NCBI RefSeq assembly: GCF_016888445.1
Contig: NZ_JAFEKF010000002.1
Span: 310,001 to 374,000 of the forward strand
DNA: 64,000 nucleotides
Source: Marinomonas ostreistagni
Lineage (GTDB): Bacteria > Pseudomonadota > Gammaproteobacteria > Pseudomonadales > Marinomonadaceae
Reading direction: 5' to 3'
The notes under the pieces: model-generated
What the model was told of the DNA's origin: nothing
The model's database searches: none
Seen by the model: the letters and a program-made list of their open reading frames with translations, nothing else
Made by a program: the position numbers and the translations under genes
In this document: piece after piece, positions 24,819 through 33,786 of the stretch
Layout of the letters: every line of letters starts with the position of its first letter
Numbering within the stretch: the stretch's first letter is position 1

Positions 24819-25866
24819 TTCTCCTAGTTTATTGCTTGAGCGAAACGCCGAGCAGTTTCAAGGCAAGGTCTTATTTGCCAATCCTGAAGACCGTTATCCA
24901 CAGATGCTCGCGAACGCGGCACAAGTGTCTGCATGGTGCCAATCTCACAGTGTGTTTGAGAGCTTGCAGCAAGCTGGCATGGGGGCTGAGTCGTTGCATT
25001 TTGGCGCCACGTGGGATGACAGCAAAGGAACAGAATTTGATCATGTGATCATCTATCAGCCCAAAGCCAAAGAGCTGTTGGATTATCTACTGGCGGCAAC
25101 CTTGCCTCTTTTAAACAAGGGCGGCCAAGTTTGGCTAGTGGGAGATAATAAGAGCGGTGTGAAGTCTTCAATGAAGCGCTTACAAGGGCCGCTTGAAGAC
25201 GTGGGTAAGTTTGATAGCGCGAAGCACTGTTTGCTGTACAGTGGATATAAACAAGCGCCAGCGAAGCCGTTTGTGTTTGAGGAGTGGATCACTACTTGGC
25301 AACAAGAAGTGGCAGGCCAGACGCTGACCTTGTGTAGCATTCCTGGTGTCTTTGGTCATGGTAAATTAGACAAAGGCACCGCGCTCTTATTAGAGCAGCT
25401 TCAGCAACATCGCTTTATGAGCGATGTGGCCAAGGCGCGTTTGCTCGATTTTGGTTGTGGCGATGGCATTATCAGTTTGTGGCTACACCAGCAGACCGGC
25501 GCTCATATTCATGCGCTAGATGACTCGGCGCTCGCCTTAAAGGCGACTGAGCTTACCTTTGCGGCCAATGAGTGTCATGACGCGCTTACGCTGATTGCGT
25601 CCAATGGTCTGGCGCAGGTCAAAGGACGCTTTAACTATGTGATCACCAATCCGCCATTTCACACGGGCGTGAGTACTGATTATTCGATCGCAGAGCGCTT
25701 TTTCATCAATGTGAAACAGCATTTGACGCTTAATGGTGAATTGTTTGTGGTGGCGAATGACTTTTTACGTTACCCGCCGCTGATGGATGCCGCGTTGAGT
25801 AAGCATACGGTGCTTACAAAAGCGCGTGGTTTTGCCGTTTACCATGCCCGACAAAAGAAGAATTAG
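24808..25866 (+). CDS. rsmC: 16S rRNA (guanine-1207-N2)-methyltransferase
   Basis: 352 residues with the two-domain RsmC layout: an N-terminal MTS-like domain without a working site (about 1-170) and a C-terminal SAM-dependent domain. The latter has LLDFGCGDGIISLWL (motif I, about residue 212) and the catalytic VITNPPFHTGVSTDYSIAE (NPPF motif, about 275). It methylates G1207 of 16S rRNA in the 30S subunit. The start overlaps the end of the GGCT-like gene by 11 bp, indicating coupling. Confidence 0.95.
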   Translation: MNLNSPSLLLERNAEQFQGKVLFANPEDRYPQMLANAAQVSAWCQSHSVFESLQQAGMGAESLHFGATWDDSKGTEFDHVIIYQPKAKELLDYLLAATLPLLNKGGQVWLVGDNKSGVKSSMKRLQGPLEDVGKFDSAKHCLLYSGYKQAPAKPFVFEEWITTWQQEVAGQTLTLCSIPGVFGHGKLDKGTALLLEQLQQHRFMSDVAKARLLDFGCGDGIISLWLHQQTGAHIHALDDSALALKATELTFAANECHDALTLIASNGLAQVKGRFNYVITNPPFHTGVSTDYSIAERFFINVKQHLTLNGELFVVANDFLRYPPLMDAALSKHTVLTKARGFAVYHARQKKN

Positions 25867-25953
25867 GCTATACTTCCAAGCTTTGGCATGGATGCTGCTT
25901 ATTCTTGGGCATAAGGATGAGTGCGCTATTTAGCGTTTGGGTGGAGGGAGTGC

Positions 25954-26997
25954 ATGCTCCAGTATGTATTGGCGAAGTATTTGAATCTCAGCAAGGATGA
26001 TGAGCAGTACCGCCACGTTAGCTTAATCTTGATTTACATCTTATCGTGTGTGGCCATCACCACGTTTTACTGCTTCTACAACACAGTGATTTTTGATAAT
26101 CCAGTGATGTTTTACATCGACTTGGGTGGCACTGTGCTGGGATTGTTTGCCTTGTATGCTTTGCTAGGCCTAAAGCGTGTGCAATTGGCGTCTTTTATCT
26201 TGCTACTAATGGCGACCAGCGTCTGCCTATTGGTCATCTATCAGCGTGGCAACATCAACTATAACTTCGCTTGGGCGCTTATCAGCCCGTTAATGAGTAT
26301 CTTTTTACTCGGTTATCTGTGGGGCAGTCTCTATACGCTCGCGTATTTTCTCTTAGTTGCATGGATTGGCTGGCAAGGTCTATACAGCTGGTCGGATTCG
26401 CCTTGGACTACCAGCGCACTGGTGAATGTGATGGCCATTTATCTGCTGCTGTTCATGTTTTCCTGTTATTTCGAGTCCAGTCGCCGCGCGGCACAACAAC
26501 AGCTGCAAGCTTCTAATAAAAAGCTGCAGATGTTGGCGACCACTGATGCCCTAACTGGACTTTATAATCGTCGTTACATGGAAGATGAGCTGCTGAACTC
26601 CGAGGCGGAGGTGTTCTTCGTCATGGTTGATGTGGATGACTTTAAGCATGTGAATGATCAATTTGGGCACATGGCGGGCGATGAAGTGTTGGTCGGCTTG
26701 GCGCAAGAAATGCGTGATGTGGTCGGGGAGGAAGGCTGTGTTGGGCGCTGGGGTGGCGAGGAGTTCGTCATTATTTGGCGACTCGCTGATGCGATTACCT
26801 TGGCCGCACGTCTGGACGAGTTGTTACTGCAGGTTGCACGCCGTCCATTTGGTCTTGAGCGACCGATCACCATTAGTGCGGGGGCGGTCAAGCATGCCTC
26901 TAATGAGCATCGTGATGCGTTACGCAAAGTGGATGAGGCGCTTTATTTGGCAAAAATGTCGGGTAAAAACTGCTATCGCTTAGCGTTAAATGACTAA
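25954..26997 (+). CDS. Membrane-bound diguanylate cyclase (MASE-like)
   Basis: About 347 residues. Six hydrophobic helices fill residues about 25-185 with no large periplasmic loop, resembling a MASE-type sensor, although I cannot name the subclass. A short coiled coil (RRAAQQQLQASNKKLQML) leads into the GGDEF domain with GGEEF at about 266 and DVDDFKHVNDQFGHMAGDE intact. No RxxD I-site is seen. The start at 25954 follows GGAGGGAG by 3-4 bases; the frame extends 33 bases upstream to a GTG, which is less likely. It follows rsmC by 87 bp, and co-transcription is possible. Confidence 0.9.
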   Translation: MLQYVLAKYLNLSKDDEQYRHVSLILIYILSCVAITTFYCFYNTVIFDNPVMFYIDLGGTVLGLFALYALLGLKRVQLASFILLLMATSVCLLVIYQRGNINYNFAWALISPLMSIFLLGYLWGSLYTLAYFLLVAWIGWQGLYSWSDSPWTTSALVNVMAIYLLLFMFSCYFESSRRAAQQQLQASNKKLQMLATTDALTGLYNRRYMEDELLNSEAEVFFVMVDVDDFKHVNDQFGHMAGDEVLVGLAQEMRDVVGEEGCVGRWGGEEFVIIWRLADAITLAARLDELLLQVARRPFGLERPITISAGAVKHASNEHRDALRKVDEALYLAKMSGKNCYRLALND

Positions 26998-27168
26998 ATT
27001 GTGCATAAAATATGTAAAACGGCGCTTTTTTGGCGTACAGCTTTGCACAAACTAATACAATACGCCCAATTTACTCTATCAACGCTAGGGTGCCGTTTTA
27101 TCAGACATCGCTGATATCAGAGATGTGGGTCTCTGAGGGTAGCCAAATGTCACTTCAAGGAAATTAAC

Positions 27169-28155
27169 ATGAACAAAAACACATTTAAAAAGAGTGTTAA
27201 AGCAGCCGTTGGTGGGTTAGCGCTTAGCTTATCAAGCCTGACGCTGGCCGCTGAAACTTGGGATATGCCATTGGCCTATTCGGCCACCAATTACCATTCT
27301 GTGATCGCGAAAGAATTTGCCGAACAGGTTTCTGCCGCTCAGGATGAAGTCGAGATCGTGACACACCCTTCGGGCTCTCTATTTAAGGGTGGCGAGATTT
27401 ATGGCGCGGTACGCCGTGGCTTGGCGCCAATTGGTGAGCGCTTGATTTCAGCCTTGAGTAACGAAAGTGCGATCTACTCTTTAGATGCGATTCCGTTTTT
27501 GGCGACGGATTTTGATTCGTCTTGGGATTTGTATCAAGCCTCCAAGCCAGCCTTAGAAGAGGTGCTGGATAAACACCGCTTGAAGTTGTTGTACTCTATT
27601 CCATGGCCGCCACAAGGCTTATTTGCCAACCGTGAGATCAACGAAATCGCGGACATGCAGGGACTAAAATTCCGTGCCTACAATCCGTCTACTTCGACCA
27701 TCGCCGAACTAATGGGCGCGATTCCTACCAAAGTAGAAGCCGCTGAAGTGGCGCAAGCGTTTGCGACGGGCGTGGCAGAAAGCATGCTGTCATCAGGTTC
27801 GACAGGCTACGATCAAAAGCTTTGGGAGCACGTTGATTACTGGTACGACGTAAAAGCTTGGTTGCCTAAAAACATGGTATTTGTAAACAAGCGTGCGTGG
27901 CAGCAGCTGGATCAAGAGACGCAAGATGTAATCTTGGCGGCAGCGGCAGAAGCAGAGCAAAAGGGCTGGGCAAAAGCGCAAGAGTTGGCAGATTGGTATA
28001 AAGGCGAACTGGCGAAAAATGGCATGACCGTACAAGAAGCCAGTGACACGCTTAAAAACGAGTTAAAAGCGATTGGCGAGCAAATGACCAATGATTGGTT
28101 AGAAGACGCAGGCGAGGAAGGCCAAGCGGTAATCGACGCTTATCAAGCTATGTAA
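27169..28155 (+). CDS. TRAP transporter solute-binding protein, DctP family
   Basis: 328 residues: signal peptide (about 1-27, ending LTLAAET) and a DctP periplasmic binding fold. The helix-strand segments include GAVRRGLAPIGE, FRAYNPSTSTIAELMGAIP (which carries the conserved Arg that binds a substrate carboxylate, about residue 165) and the VAESMLSSGSTGYD loop. It captures an organic acid for the DctQM membrane parts encoded directly downstream. The ligand is not identifiable; the neighbouring racemase and DadA-like genes hint at an amino acid or derivative. AAGGAA lies 7 bases before the ATG. Confidence 0.94.
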   Translation: MNKNTFKKSVKAAVGGLALSLSSLTLAAETWDMPLAYSATNYHSVIAKEFAEQVSAAQDEVEIVTHPSGSLFKGGEIYGAVRRGLAPIGERLISALSNESAIYSLDAIPFLATDFDSSWDLYQASKPALEEVLDKHRLKLLYSIPWPPQGLFANREINEIADMQGLKFRAYNPSTSTIAELMGAIPTKVEAAEVAQAFATGVAESMLSSGSTGYDQKLWEHVDYWYDVKAWLPKNMVFVNKRAWQQLDQETQDVILAAAAEAEQKGWAKAQELADWYKGELAKNGMTVQEASDTLKNELKAIGEQMTNDWLEDAGEEGQAVIDAYQAM

Positions 28156-28217
28156 GATGCCACAAGGGTAGCGCCAAGCGCTGCCCTTGTCCGACTTCCT
28201 ATCGCGGAATCTGTTCT

Positions 28218-28748
28218 ATGTTTCTATGTTCTATTGGCAAGGGATTAGAAGGCTTATATAAGTTTTCTGGTGCTCTCGCCGCTTTGTGTTTAGTCTCGAT
28301 GGCCTTGTGCGTCATTCTGAGTATTGTTACTCGTTTATTCGATGGTTACGTGCCTGGTTTGACCGAGATTGCTGGTTACTTGATGGGCGCGGCCAACTGT
28401 CTGGCGTTGGCGTATACCTTCCGCAATAAAGCGCACATCCAAGTCACTTTGTTTATCGAAAAAATGGGCGTTAAGCAGCAGCGTGGCTTTACCGTTTTTG
28501 CCCTCTTGATGACCTCTCTAATCACCCTTTATGTCGCGTATTACATGATTCGCCTGACCTATTTTTCATGGGACTTTCATGAGGTCAGTGATGGCTCGAT
28601 TGCGCTACCGCTATGGATTCCACAAAGCGTCGTCACGCTGGGCACGATTCTATTTGCGATCAGTGTGGTGCACTCATTTTTCGAATACTGCTGGTTGCTG
28701 CTGACTGGGCAGGCCCCAAGCTCTAATGCTCAAGAAGAGGCGCTATAA
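28218..28748 (+). CDS. TRAP transporter small membrane subunit, DctQ
   Basis: 176 residues with four transmembrane helices, the standard DctQ architecture. GLTEIAGYLMGAANCLALAYTFR near residue 45 is the conserved second-helix region, followed by the K-H-I-Q-V loop. It pairs with DctM and is required for Na+-coupled uptake. The ATG at 28218 is used because it gives the usual length; the longer frame starting at 28095 reads through the dctP 3' end and encodes an Arg-rich stretch that is clearly not native. Only a weak GGAA site precedes the start. The stop overlaps the dctM ATG by one base. Confidence 0.92.
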   Translation: MFLCSIGKGLEGLYKFSGALAALCLVSMALCVILSIVTRLFDGYVPGLTEIAGYLMGAANCLALAYTFRNKAHIQVTLFIEKMGVKQQRGFTVFALLMTSLITLYVAYYMIRLTYFSWDFHEVSDGSIALPLWIPQSVVTLGTILFAISVVHSFFEYCWLLLTGQAPSSNAQEEAL

Positions 28749-30043
28749 TGGATGAGATGTTATTGGCCGTGGCGTTGCTTGCGGTGCTGTTTTTTCTTTT
28801 GGGCTCAGGTATTTGGGTCGGTGCCAGCTTAATCGGCTGTGCCATAGTGGGTATGGAGCTGTTTACTGGTCGTCCTACGGGTGATTCGATGGCCATTACC
28901 ATTTGGGGCTCGATTTCCTCTTGGACACTCACCTCTTTGCCGCTGTTTATCTGGATGGGTGAAATCCTGTTTCGCACCAAGTTATCAGAGACCTTGTTTA
29001 AAGGTCTGACGCCTTGGATGTATCGTTTACCAGGTGGGTTGCTGCATGTGAACATCACCGGCTCTGCGGTGTTTGCTGCGATCTCTGGCTCGTCAGCCGC
29101 CACGGTTGCGACGGTCGGTAAAATGTCGATCCCTGAGCTGAAGAAGCGTCGCTATAGCGACCGTATGATTGTTGGTACCTTGGCCGGTGCGGGCACGCTA
29201 GGCTTGCTGATTCCGCCTTCGGTATCGCTGATTATCTACGCGGTGACAGTAAATGAGTCGATTGCCAAGCTCTTTATGGCGGGCATTATTCCTGGTTTGA
29301 TGCTGGCAGGCTTATTTATGGGCTATGTGGCGTTGAGCTCGTTTTTCCGTAAAAGTGGCGAAACCGATGATTTGTCGTTTAACTGGCGTGATAAGGCCTC
29401 GGCGCTGGTTAGTTTGAGCCCGATCGTGGCGCTGATCATCTGCGTGATTGGTTCTATTTATGCCGGCATTGCGACGGCAACTGAAGCGGCGGTTTTGGGC
29501 GTCGTTGGTTCATTACTGATTGCACTGATGCAAAAGAGCTTGGATTGGCAAAGTTTCCGTGACTCGCTAATGGGCGCCGTCAAAACCTCCAGTATGATTG
29601 CCTTTATCCTGATGGGCGCGCACTTTTTGTCGTTGGCAATGGGTTTTACCGGCTTGCCGCGTCATTTGGCTGAAGTAATCGGTGGCTGGGAGTTGTCGCC
29701 GTTAATGCTGATCGTAATTTTGACGGTCTTCTACATCATTTTAGGCTGCTTTTTGGATGGTTTGTCTTCCATCGTTTTGACTATGGCTGTCATCGAGCCG
29801 CTGGTGCGCCAAGCCGGTTTTGACATGATTTGGTTCGGCATTTATCTGATGATCGTGGTGGAAATGGCGCAAATTACGCCGCCAGTTGGCTTTAATCTGT
29901 TTGTGCTGCAATCCATGACGGGGCATAACATGGCGTTTATAGCGCGCGCCGCATTCCCGATGTTTTTGCTGATGATCATGGCGGTGTTCATCATGGTGTG
30001 GATACCGGAGCTGGCGACCTTTTTACCCAATGCGATGAAGTAA
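28748..30043 (+). CDS. TRAP transporter large membrane subunit, DctM
   Basis: 431 residues with about twelve membrane helices. It has the TRAP-M signatures SGSSAATVATVGKMSIPELKK (about residues 115-136), GTLGLLIPPSVSLIIYAV and the later QITPPVGFNLFVLQ (about 375), which form the Na+ and substrate path. It is the transport channel working with DctP and DctQ from the two genes upstream. It begins one base into the dctQ stop codon. The downstream racemase-like gene is convergent with a 22-bp gap. Confidence 0.95.
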   Translation: MDEMLLAVALLAVLFFLLGSGIWVGASLIGCAIVGMELFTGRPTGDSMAITIWGSISSWTLTSLPLFIWMGEILFRTKLSETLFKGLTPWMYRLPGGLLHVNITGSAVFAAISGSSAATVATVGKMSIPELKKRRYSDRMIVGTLAGAGTLGLLIPPSVSLIIYAVTVNESIAKLFMAGIIPGLMLAGLFMGYVALSSFFRKSGETDDLSFNWRDKASALVSLSPIVALIICVIGSIYAGIATATEAAVLGVVGSLLIALMQKSLDWQSFRDSLMGAVKTSSMIAFILMGAHFLSLAMGFTGLPRHLAEVIGGWELSPLMLIVILTVFYIILGCFLDGLSSIVLTMAVIEPLVRQAGFDMIWFGIYLMIVVEMAQITPPVGFNLFVLQSMTGHNMAFIARAAFPMFLLMIMAVFIMVWIPELATFLPNAMK

Positions 30044-30065
30044 GCCTTCATCGCATTGTGGTGGC

Positions 30066-30770
30066 TTAGGCGTTCGCCATTACTTTGGATTGTTTGAACC
30101 ACTCAATGGCTTGAATGATATCAAACGTAGGCAAGCCTAGCGCTTTGACCAGCGCGGCGCGGTAAGGTGAAAGGTTGGTGCATTCTAGGATCAGCACTTT
30201 GATATTAGGATGCGCTGCCACCAGTGCTTGGGCCGCCGTGACGACTTCTGCTTCGGCTTTGGCGGTATCAAGCGTCGGTCGATCTTGTTGGATGGTTTGA
30301 TAAAGCTCGCCGTCTTTAGGGATGTCGCCGATGACGATGTCCGCGGCAAAGTGTCCACCGAAGTGCTTTTCGTTTAGTTTGTTGGCATCAAAGGTCAGTA
30401 CGCCAATTTGCTCATCGGCGTTAGACAGAAAGTTGCGTGCAAAGGGGATGGTCAGCAGCGAGCTGGTGAGGACCGGAGTGCGGGTATGAGCTTTCAGCTC
30501 TTGCTGCATTTCACCTAAAAAGCCGCAGGTGGTTACGATCAAGTCGATACCTTGCTGTTCAAGTTGAGTTAAGCGCGCAAAAATATCTTGTTTGGTGGCA
30601 GGATCGACGCCGTTGGCGCTGACGATGGCACTGACCGTGGCCGACGGTACACGTTGATACACCACGTCAAAATCAAAGGAGTCAGGATTGCCGATATCCC
30701 CCAGTACACGCGGAAAGTGTGTATTAAGCATGATGACACCCAGTGAAAAGGTGTGCTCTGAATTCGACAT
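30066..30770 (-). CDS. Asp/Glu/hydantoin racemase superfamily protein
   Basis: 234 residues of the pseudosymmetric Asp/Glu racemase fold. Both catalytic Cys are present: DLIVTTCGFLGEM (about residue 82) and KVLILECTNLSPY (about 193). This pattern allows two-base racemisation of an amino acid, hydantoin or related alpha-carbon acid; arylmalonate decarboxylase-type relatives usually have one Cys only. It is transcribed away from the DadA-like gene with a 48-bp divergent promoter region and converges on the TRAP operon. A role in the same D/L-amino-acid or cyclic amide pathway is likely but unproven. Confidence 0.85.
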   Translation of the reverse strand: MSNSEHTFSLGVIMLNTHFPRVLGDIGNPDSFDFDVVYQRVPSATVSAIVSANGVDPATKQDIFARLTQLEQQGIDLIVTTCGFLGEMQQELKAHTRTPVLTSSLLTIPFARNFLSNADEQIGVLTFDANKLNEKHFGGHFAADIVIGDIPKDGELYQTIQQDRPTLDTAKAEAEVVTAAQALVAAHPNIKVLILECTNLSPYRAALVKALGLPTFDIIQAIEWFKQSKVMANA

Positions 30771-30818
30771 GTGTTTTGCGTCCTAGTAATAGTTTTTCAG
30801 TTTTTATAGAGGCATTAG

Positions 30819-32054
30819 ATGGTTAGCGTCTACGTAGTTGGAGCAGGTATTGTGGGCGTCAGTTGTGCGCTGAACCTGTTGGAGAAGGGCTATAAAGTTA
30901 CTTTAATTGACCGCTCAAGTGAAGTGAAAGAAACGTCCTTTGGTAATGCTGGTGTGATTGCTCGCAGCTCGGCCTTTTTGATCAATAATCGTAATTTAAT
31001 CCCGAGCTTGCACAAGTATGCTTTTAACAAAAGCTTAGGGGTGCGCTTGGATTATCGCTACTTGTTAAAGAACGCTGGTTGGGCGGCGCAGTTCCTGTAT
31101 CAGTCCTTAGAAGTCAACTCCGATAAAAATATCCGCGCGCTTAATCGCCTGATAAAGCCTGCTTTGGCGGAGCATAAAAAGTGGTTGGCTCAAGCGGGGC
31201 AGTTACATCGTTTGCAAGAAGGTGGCTGGTTGAAATTGTTTCGCTCGCCCAATGGACTAAACTCTACGGGCTATGAGCAATCGATTTACAAGCAACTTGG
31301 CATCGCTTACCAAGAGTTAGATGAAGCGCAAATCCAAGCGTTGGAGCCGGCGCTAAACCCTATTTATAAGTGTGGTTTGCACATTAAAGATACCGCTTCA
31401 GTGGATCATCCTGGAGAAGTGACACAAGCCTACATCGATTTGTTTGTCGCCCGTGGCGGTGAGCGAGTGATCGATCAAGTATCGCGTTTGTCGCGTGAAG
31501 GTGAGCAGGTTGTATTGCACGGTGAAGCTGATCTTTATCGCGCCGACCGTTTAGTATTAGCGGCGGGACCTTGGTCCAATGATTTGTTGAAAAGTATCGC
31601 TAAGCCATTGCCCATGTGTTTTGAGCGCGGCTACCACCAACACTTTGCGGTTCGCTCAGAGAAGCGTTTACAGCGTCCATTTTTAGATGCCGAAAAGTCT
31701 TTTGTGATGACGCTGACCAGCCAAGGCTACCGTGTCACCAGTGGTTCAGAGCTAAAGGACAAAGACGCACAGTGTTCGCCTGATCAGTTATTTGACGTCA
31801 TGCCGTTTGCGCGCCAAGCATTGCCGTTTGGCGAGCTTGTGACGGACTCTTTGTGGCAGGGTAATCGTCCGACGCTGCCCGACTCCTTGCCTGCGATCGG
31901 CCCTTGTCCGCAGCAGGCGAATATTTGGTTGGCGTTTGGCCACCAACATGTGGGCTTTAGTACGGGGCCGATAACCGGGCGCTTAATTGCGCAAATGATC
32001 GCAGGGGAGCGTGCTGATATTGATTGTGCGCCTTTTTCACCTGCACGTTTTTAA
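30819..32054 (+). CDS. FAD-dependent D-amino-acid dehydrogenase-like oxidoreductase (DadA family)
   Basis: 411 residues, DAO-type flavoprotein. The N-terminal dinucleotide motif VYVVGAGIVGVSCALNLLEKG and the ETSFGNAGVIARSSAF loop are typical of DadA. The C terminus carries RPTLPDSLPAIGP and AFGHQHVGFSTGPITGRL, which close the FAD site. DadA-type enzymes oxidise D-amino acids to keto acids and feed electrons to the membrane. AGAGG lies 6 bases before the ATG. The membrane-protein gene follows after 9 bp, so the two probably form an operon; the substrate could be the one handled by the adjacent racemase. Confidence 0.88.
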   Translation: MVSVYVVGAGIVGVSCALNLLEKGYKVTLIDRSSEVKETSFGNAGVIARSSAFLINNRNLIPSLHKYAFNKSLGVRLDYRYLLKNAGWAAQFLYQSLEVNSDKNIRALNRLIKPALAEHKKWLAQAGQLHRLQEGGWLKLFRSPNGLNSTGYEQSIYKQLGIAYQELDEAQIQALEPALNPIYKCGLHIKDTASVDHPGEVTQAYIDLFVARGGERVIDQVSRLSREGEQVVLHGEADLYRADRLVLAAGPWSNDLLKSIAKPLPMCFERGYHQHFAVRSEKRLQRPFLDAEKSFVMTLTSQGYRVTSGSELKDKDAQCSPDQLFDVMPFARQALPFGELVTDSLWQGNRPTLPDSLPAIGPCPQQANIWLAFGHQHVGFSTGPITGRLIAQMIAGERADIDCAPFSPARF

Positions 32055-32063
32055 ATAGGAAGC

Positions 32064-33407
32064 ATGATGCAATCAAGCAGGGAATCGCTGTCATCACTCG
32101 TTCAACTAGCGCTGTCAGGCTATGGCGTGGCGCTGGGCTGCGCGGTGTTTTTGTGTGCTTTGATTCCTCAGCTGAGCTTTTTGACGCCGGTTGCAGCCAT
32201 GATCTATTGGCTGGTGTGCTTGCATGCTTGGCCACGAGTAAATCGCCGTAATAAGCGTCAGATCGTGTTTTTGTTGGCGGTAGGGCTCACTGCTTTGCTA
32301 GTGGCCTTGTCGACCTCGGTAGCGATTCCAGTATGGCATTTACTAGAAGGTAACTTGGCGATCGTGGCGATGCTGTCGGCGGTATCGTTTCTGGGGTTGC
32401 TACCGGATACGGTGAAACAAAGCAAAGCGGTCCTCGGCGGTAAGGGCGTGGTCAGTACTTGGTCGAGTGTCCAGCTGCTTGGGGCGGTCATCAATATGTC
32501 GTCGGTCTTTGTGGTTGGGGATAAGTTACAGCGCTTATCCAAAGACATGTCCCCAGCTCAGTTTTCGGTGCTGGTGCGGGCGCTGACCAGTGCTGGTTGG
32601 TGGTCACCGTTTTTTGCCTCGGTGGCGGTCGCTTTATCGATTGCGCCCGCGGCGCAGTTTCATCAGTTGGCGCTGATTGGTGTGCCGATCGCTGTGATCG
32701 CTTGTCTCATGACGCTTTGGGAGTTTAAACGCCAGCAAACCATGCGCGATTTTGTGGGCTTTCCGCTGGCGCTAAGCTCGCTACTCTTTCCTGTGACACT
32801 GGCACTGATGGTGCTGGTGTTTCACTATTTTATCCTGCCCGATGTGGCGATTTTGGCCATCGTCACCTTGCTGAGTCCTGTCTCGGTGATTGTTTTGTTG
32901 CTGATGCGCAGTGGACCTCGCAACACTAAGCAGCGCTTACAGAATCATGCTCAAGTGCGTTTGGCGAATATGGCCAATGAGCTATCACTGTTTTTGGCGG
33001 CGGGCTTTTTAACCACCACGGTCAGTTTGGCCCTTAAAGGTGTGCTGGGAGACGATTGGTCGCTGTTTGCGCAGTTTGGCTTCTTGCAGGCTTATCTCTG
33101 TTACTTGGCCATTTGTGGCATTGCTTTGTTAGGGCTGCATCCGATTGTGGGAATTTCTTTGATGAGTTCCATGGTGCCCGCGGCAGATGTTAATAATACC
33201 TTGTTGGCGTTTGTGGCCCTTTGTGCATGGGCGGTTGGTACCTCGGTGAGTCCGTTATCGGGTATCAATTTATCCGTGTCAGGTAAATATGATGTGGATA
33301 ATTTTCAGTTAGCTAAAAGCAACTGGTGGTATGGCGCGGTGATGTCTGGGTGGGTCGCCATTGCTATGTGGGTGTTAAGTTGGGCGCTTGAGGTTGGTGT
33401 TAGCTAA
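32064..33407 (+). CDS. Uncharacterised polytopic membrane protein, possible ion-coupled transporter
   Basis: 447 residues with about twelve hydrophobic segments and no large loops. I cannot name the family. The late segment GTSVSPLSGINLSVSGKYDV (about residues 392-411) resembles the SP-S-G hairpin motifs of ion-transporter superfamily proteins (DcuC, ArsB, DASS), so an anion carrier is a reasonable guess and no more. It follows the DadA-like gene by 9 bp with AGGA close to tandem ATGs at 32064 and 32067; the second has the better spacing. It is probably cotranscribed with that gene. Confidence 0.8.
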   Translation: MMQSSRESLSSLVQLALSGYGVALGCAVFLCALIPQLSFLTPVAAMIYWLVCLHAWPRVNRRNKRQIVFLLAVGLTALLVALSTSVAIPVWHLLEGNLAIVAMLSAVSFLGLLPDTVKQSKAVLGGKGVVSTWSSVQLLGAVINMSSVFVVGDKLQRLSKDMSPAQFSVLVRALTSAGWWSPFFASVAVALSIAPAAQFHQLALIGVPIAVIACLMTLWEFKRQQTMRDFVGFPLALSSLLFPVTLALMVLVFHYFILPDVAILAIVTLLSPVSVIVLLLMRSGPRNTKQRLQNHAQVRLANMANELSLFLAAGFLTTTVSLALKGVLGDDWSLFAQFGFLQAYLCYLAICGIALLGLHPIVGISLMSSMVPAADVNNTLLAFVALCAWAVGTSVSPLSGINLSVSGKYDVDNFQLAKSNWWYGAVMSGWVAIAMWVLSWALEVGVS

Positions 33408-33786
33408 ACACGATGTTTGGTGCAAAAAGGCTGTTTAGTTGATGAAATCAACAACCCTTGAATCGTGTAAATGAAAGTGATGTTTAATTGTCTTTGCACT
33501 TTAAAATTAGCGCGGATGGCTGTTTAAACGGCGTTATAAAAGCAGTTTTTTGTGGTTCTTTTCTGTATTTTTAAAAAGAAAAAACAGTTTATTACGGCTC
33601 AAATAATAATCTGGATCACTTTTTAGCATGAAAAGTGTGTAAAACTTTCCAGCTGACACTTTGCACTATTTAGACGCATTCCATTCATTAAGGAAGTTTG
33701 CTTACAGAACTTTACCAAAGTGCAAGACTTACCTACTCTCTAACGATTACAACTCTAATCTAATCTGCAGGGAGCCATTTTCCATC
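33408..33786. other. 379-bp intergenic region, AT-rich, upstream of gcd
   Basis: No gene is supported here. The glucose dehydrogenase reading frame extends back to 33661, but those 42 codons are polar and precede the ribosome site. A small dyad GTTGAT-GAA-ATCAAC lies at 33438-33452, shortly after the membrane-protein stop. The rest is A/T-rich with several T-runs (33545-33590), consistent with promoter sequence for gcd. No recognised operator was found. Confidence 0.5.

Noticed and set aside
28095..28217. Extended N terminus for DctQ
   Set aside because: This part overlaps the end of dctP in another frame and encodes an Arg-rich stretch unlike any DctQ. The ATG at 28218 gives the normal four-helix protein.
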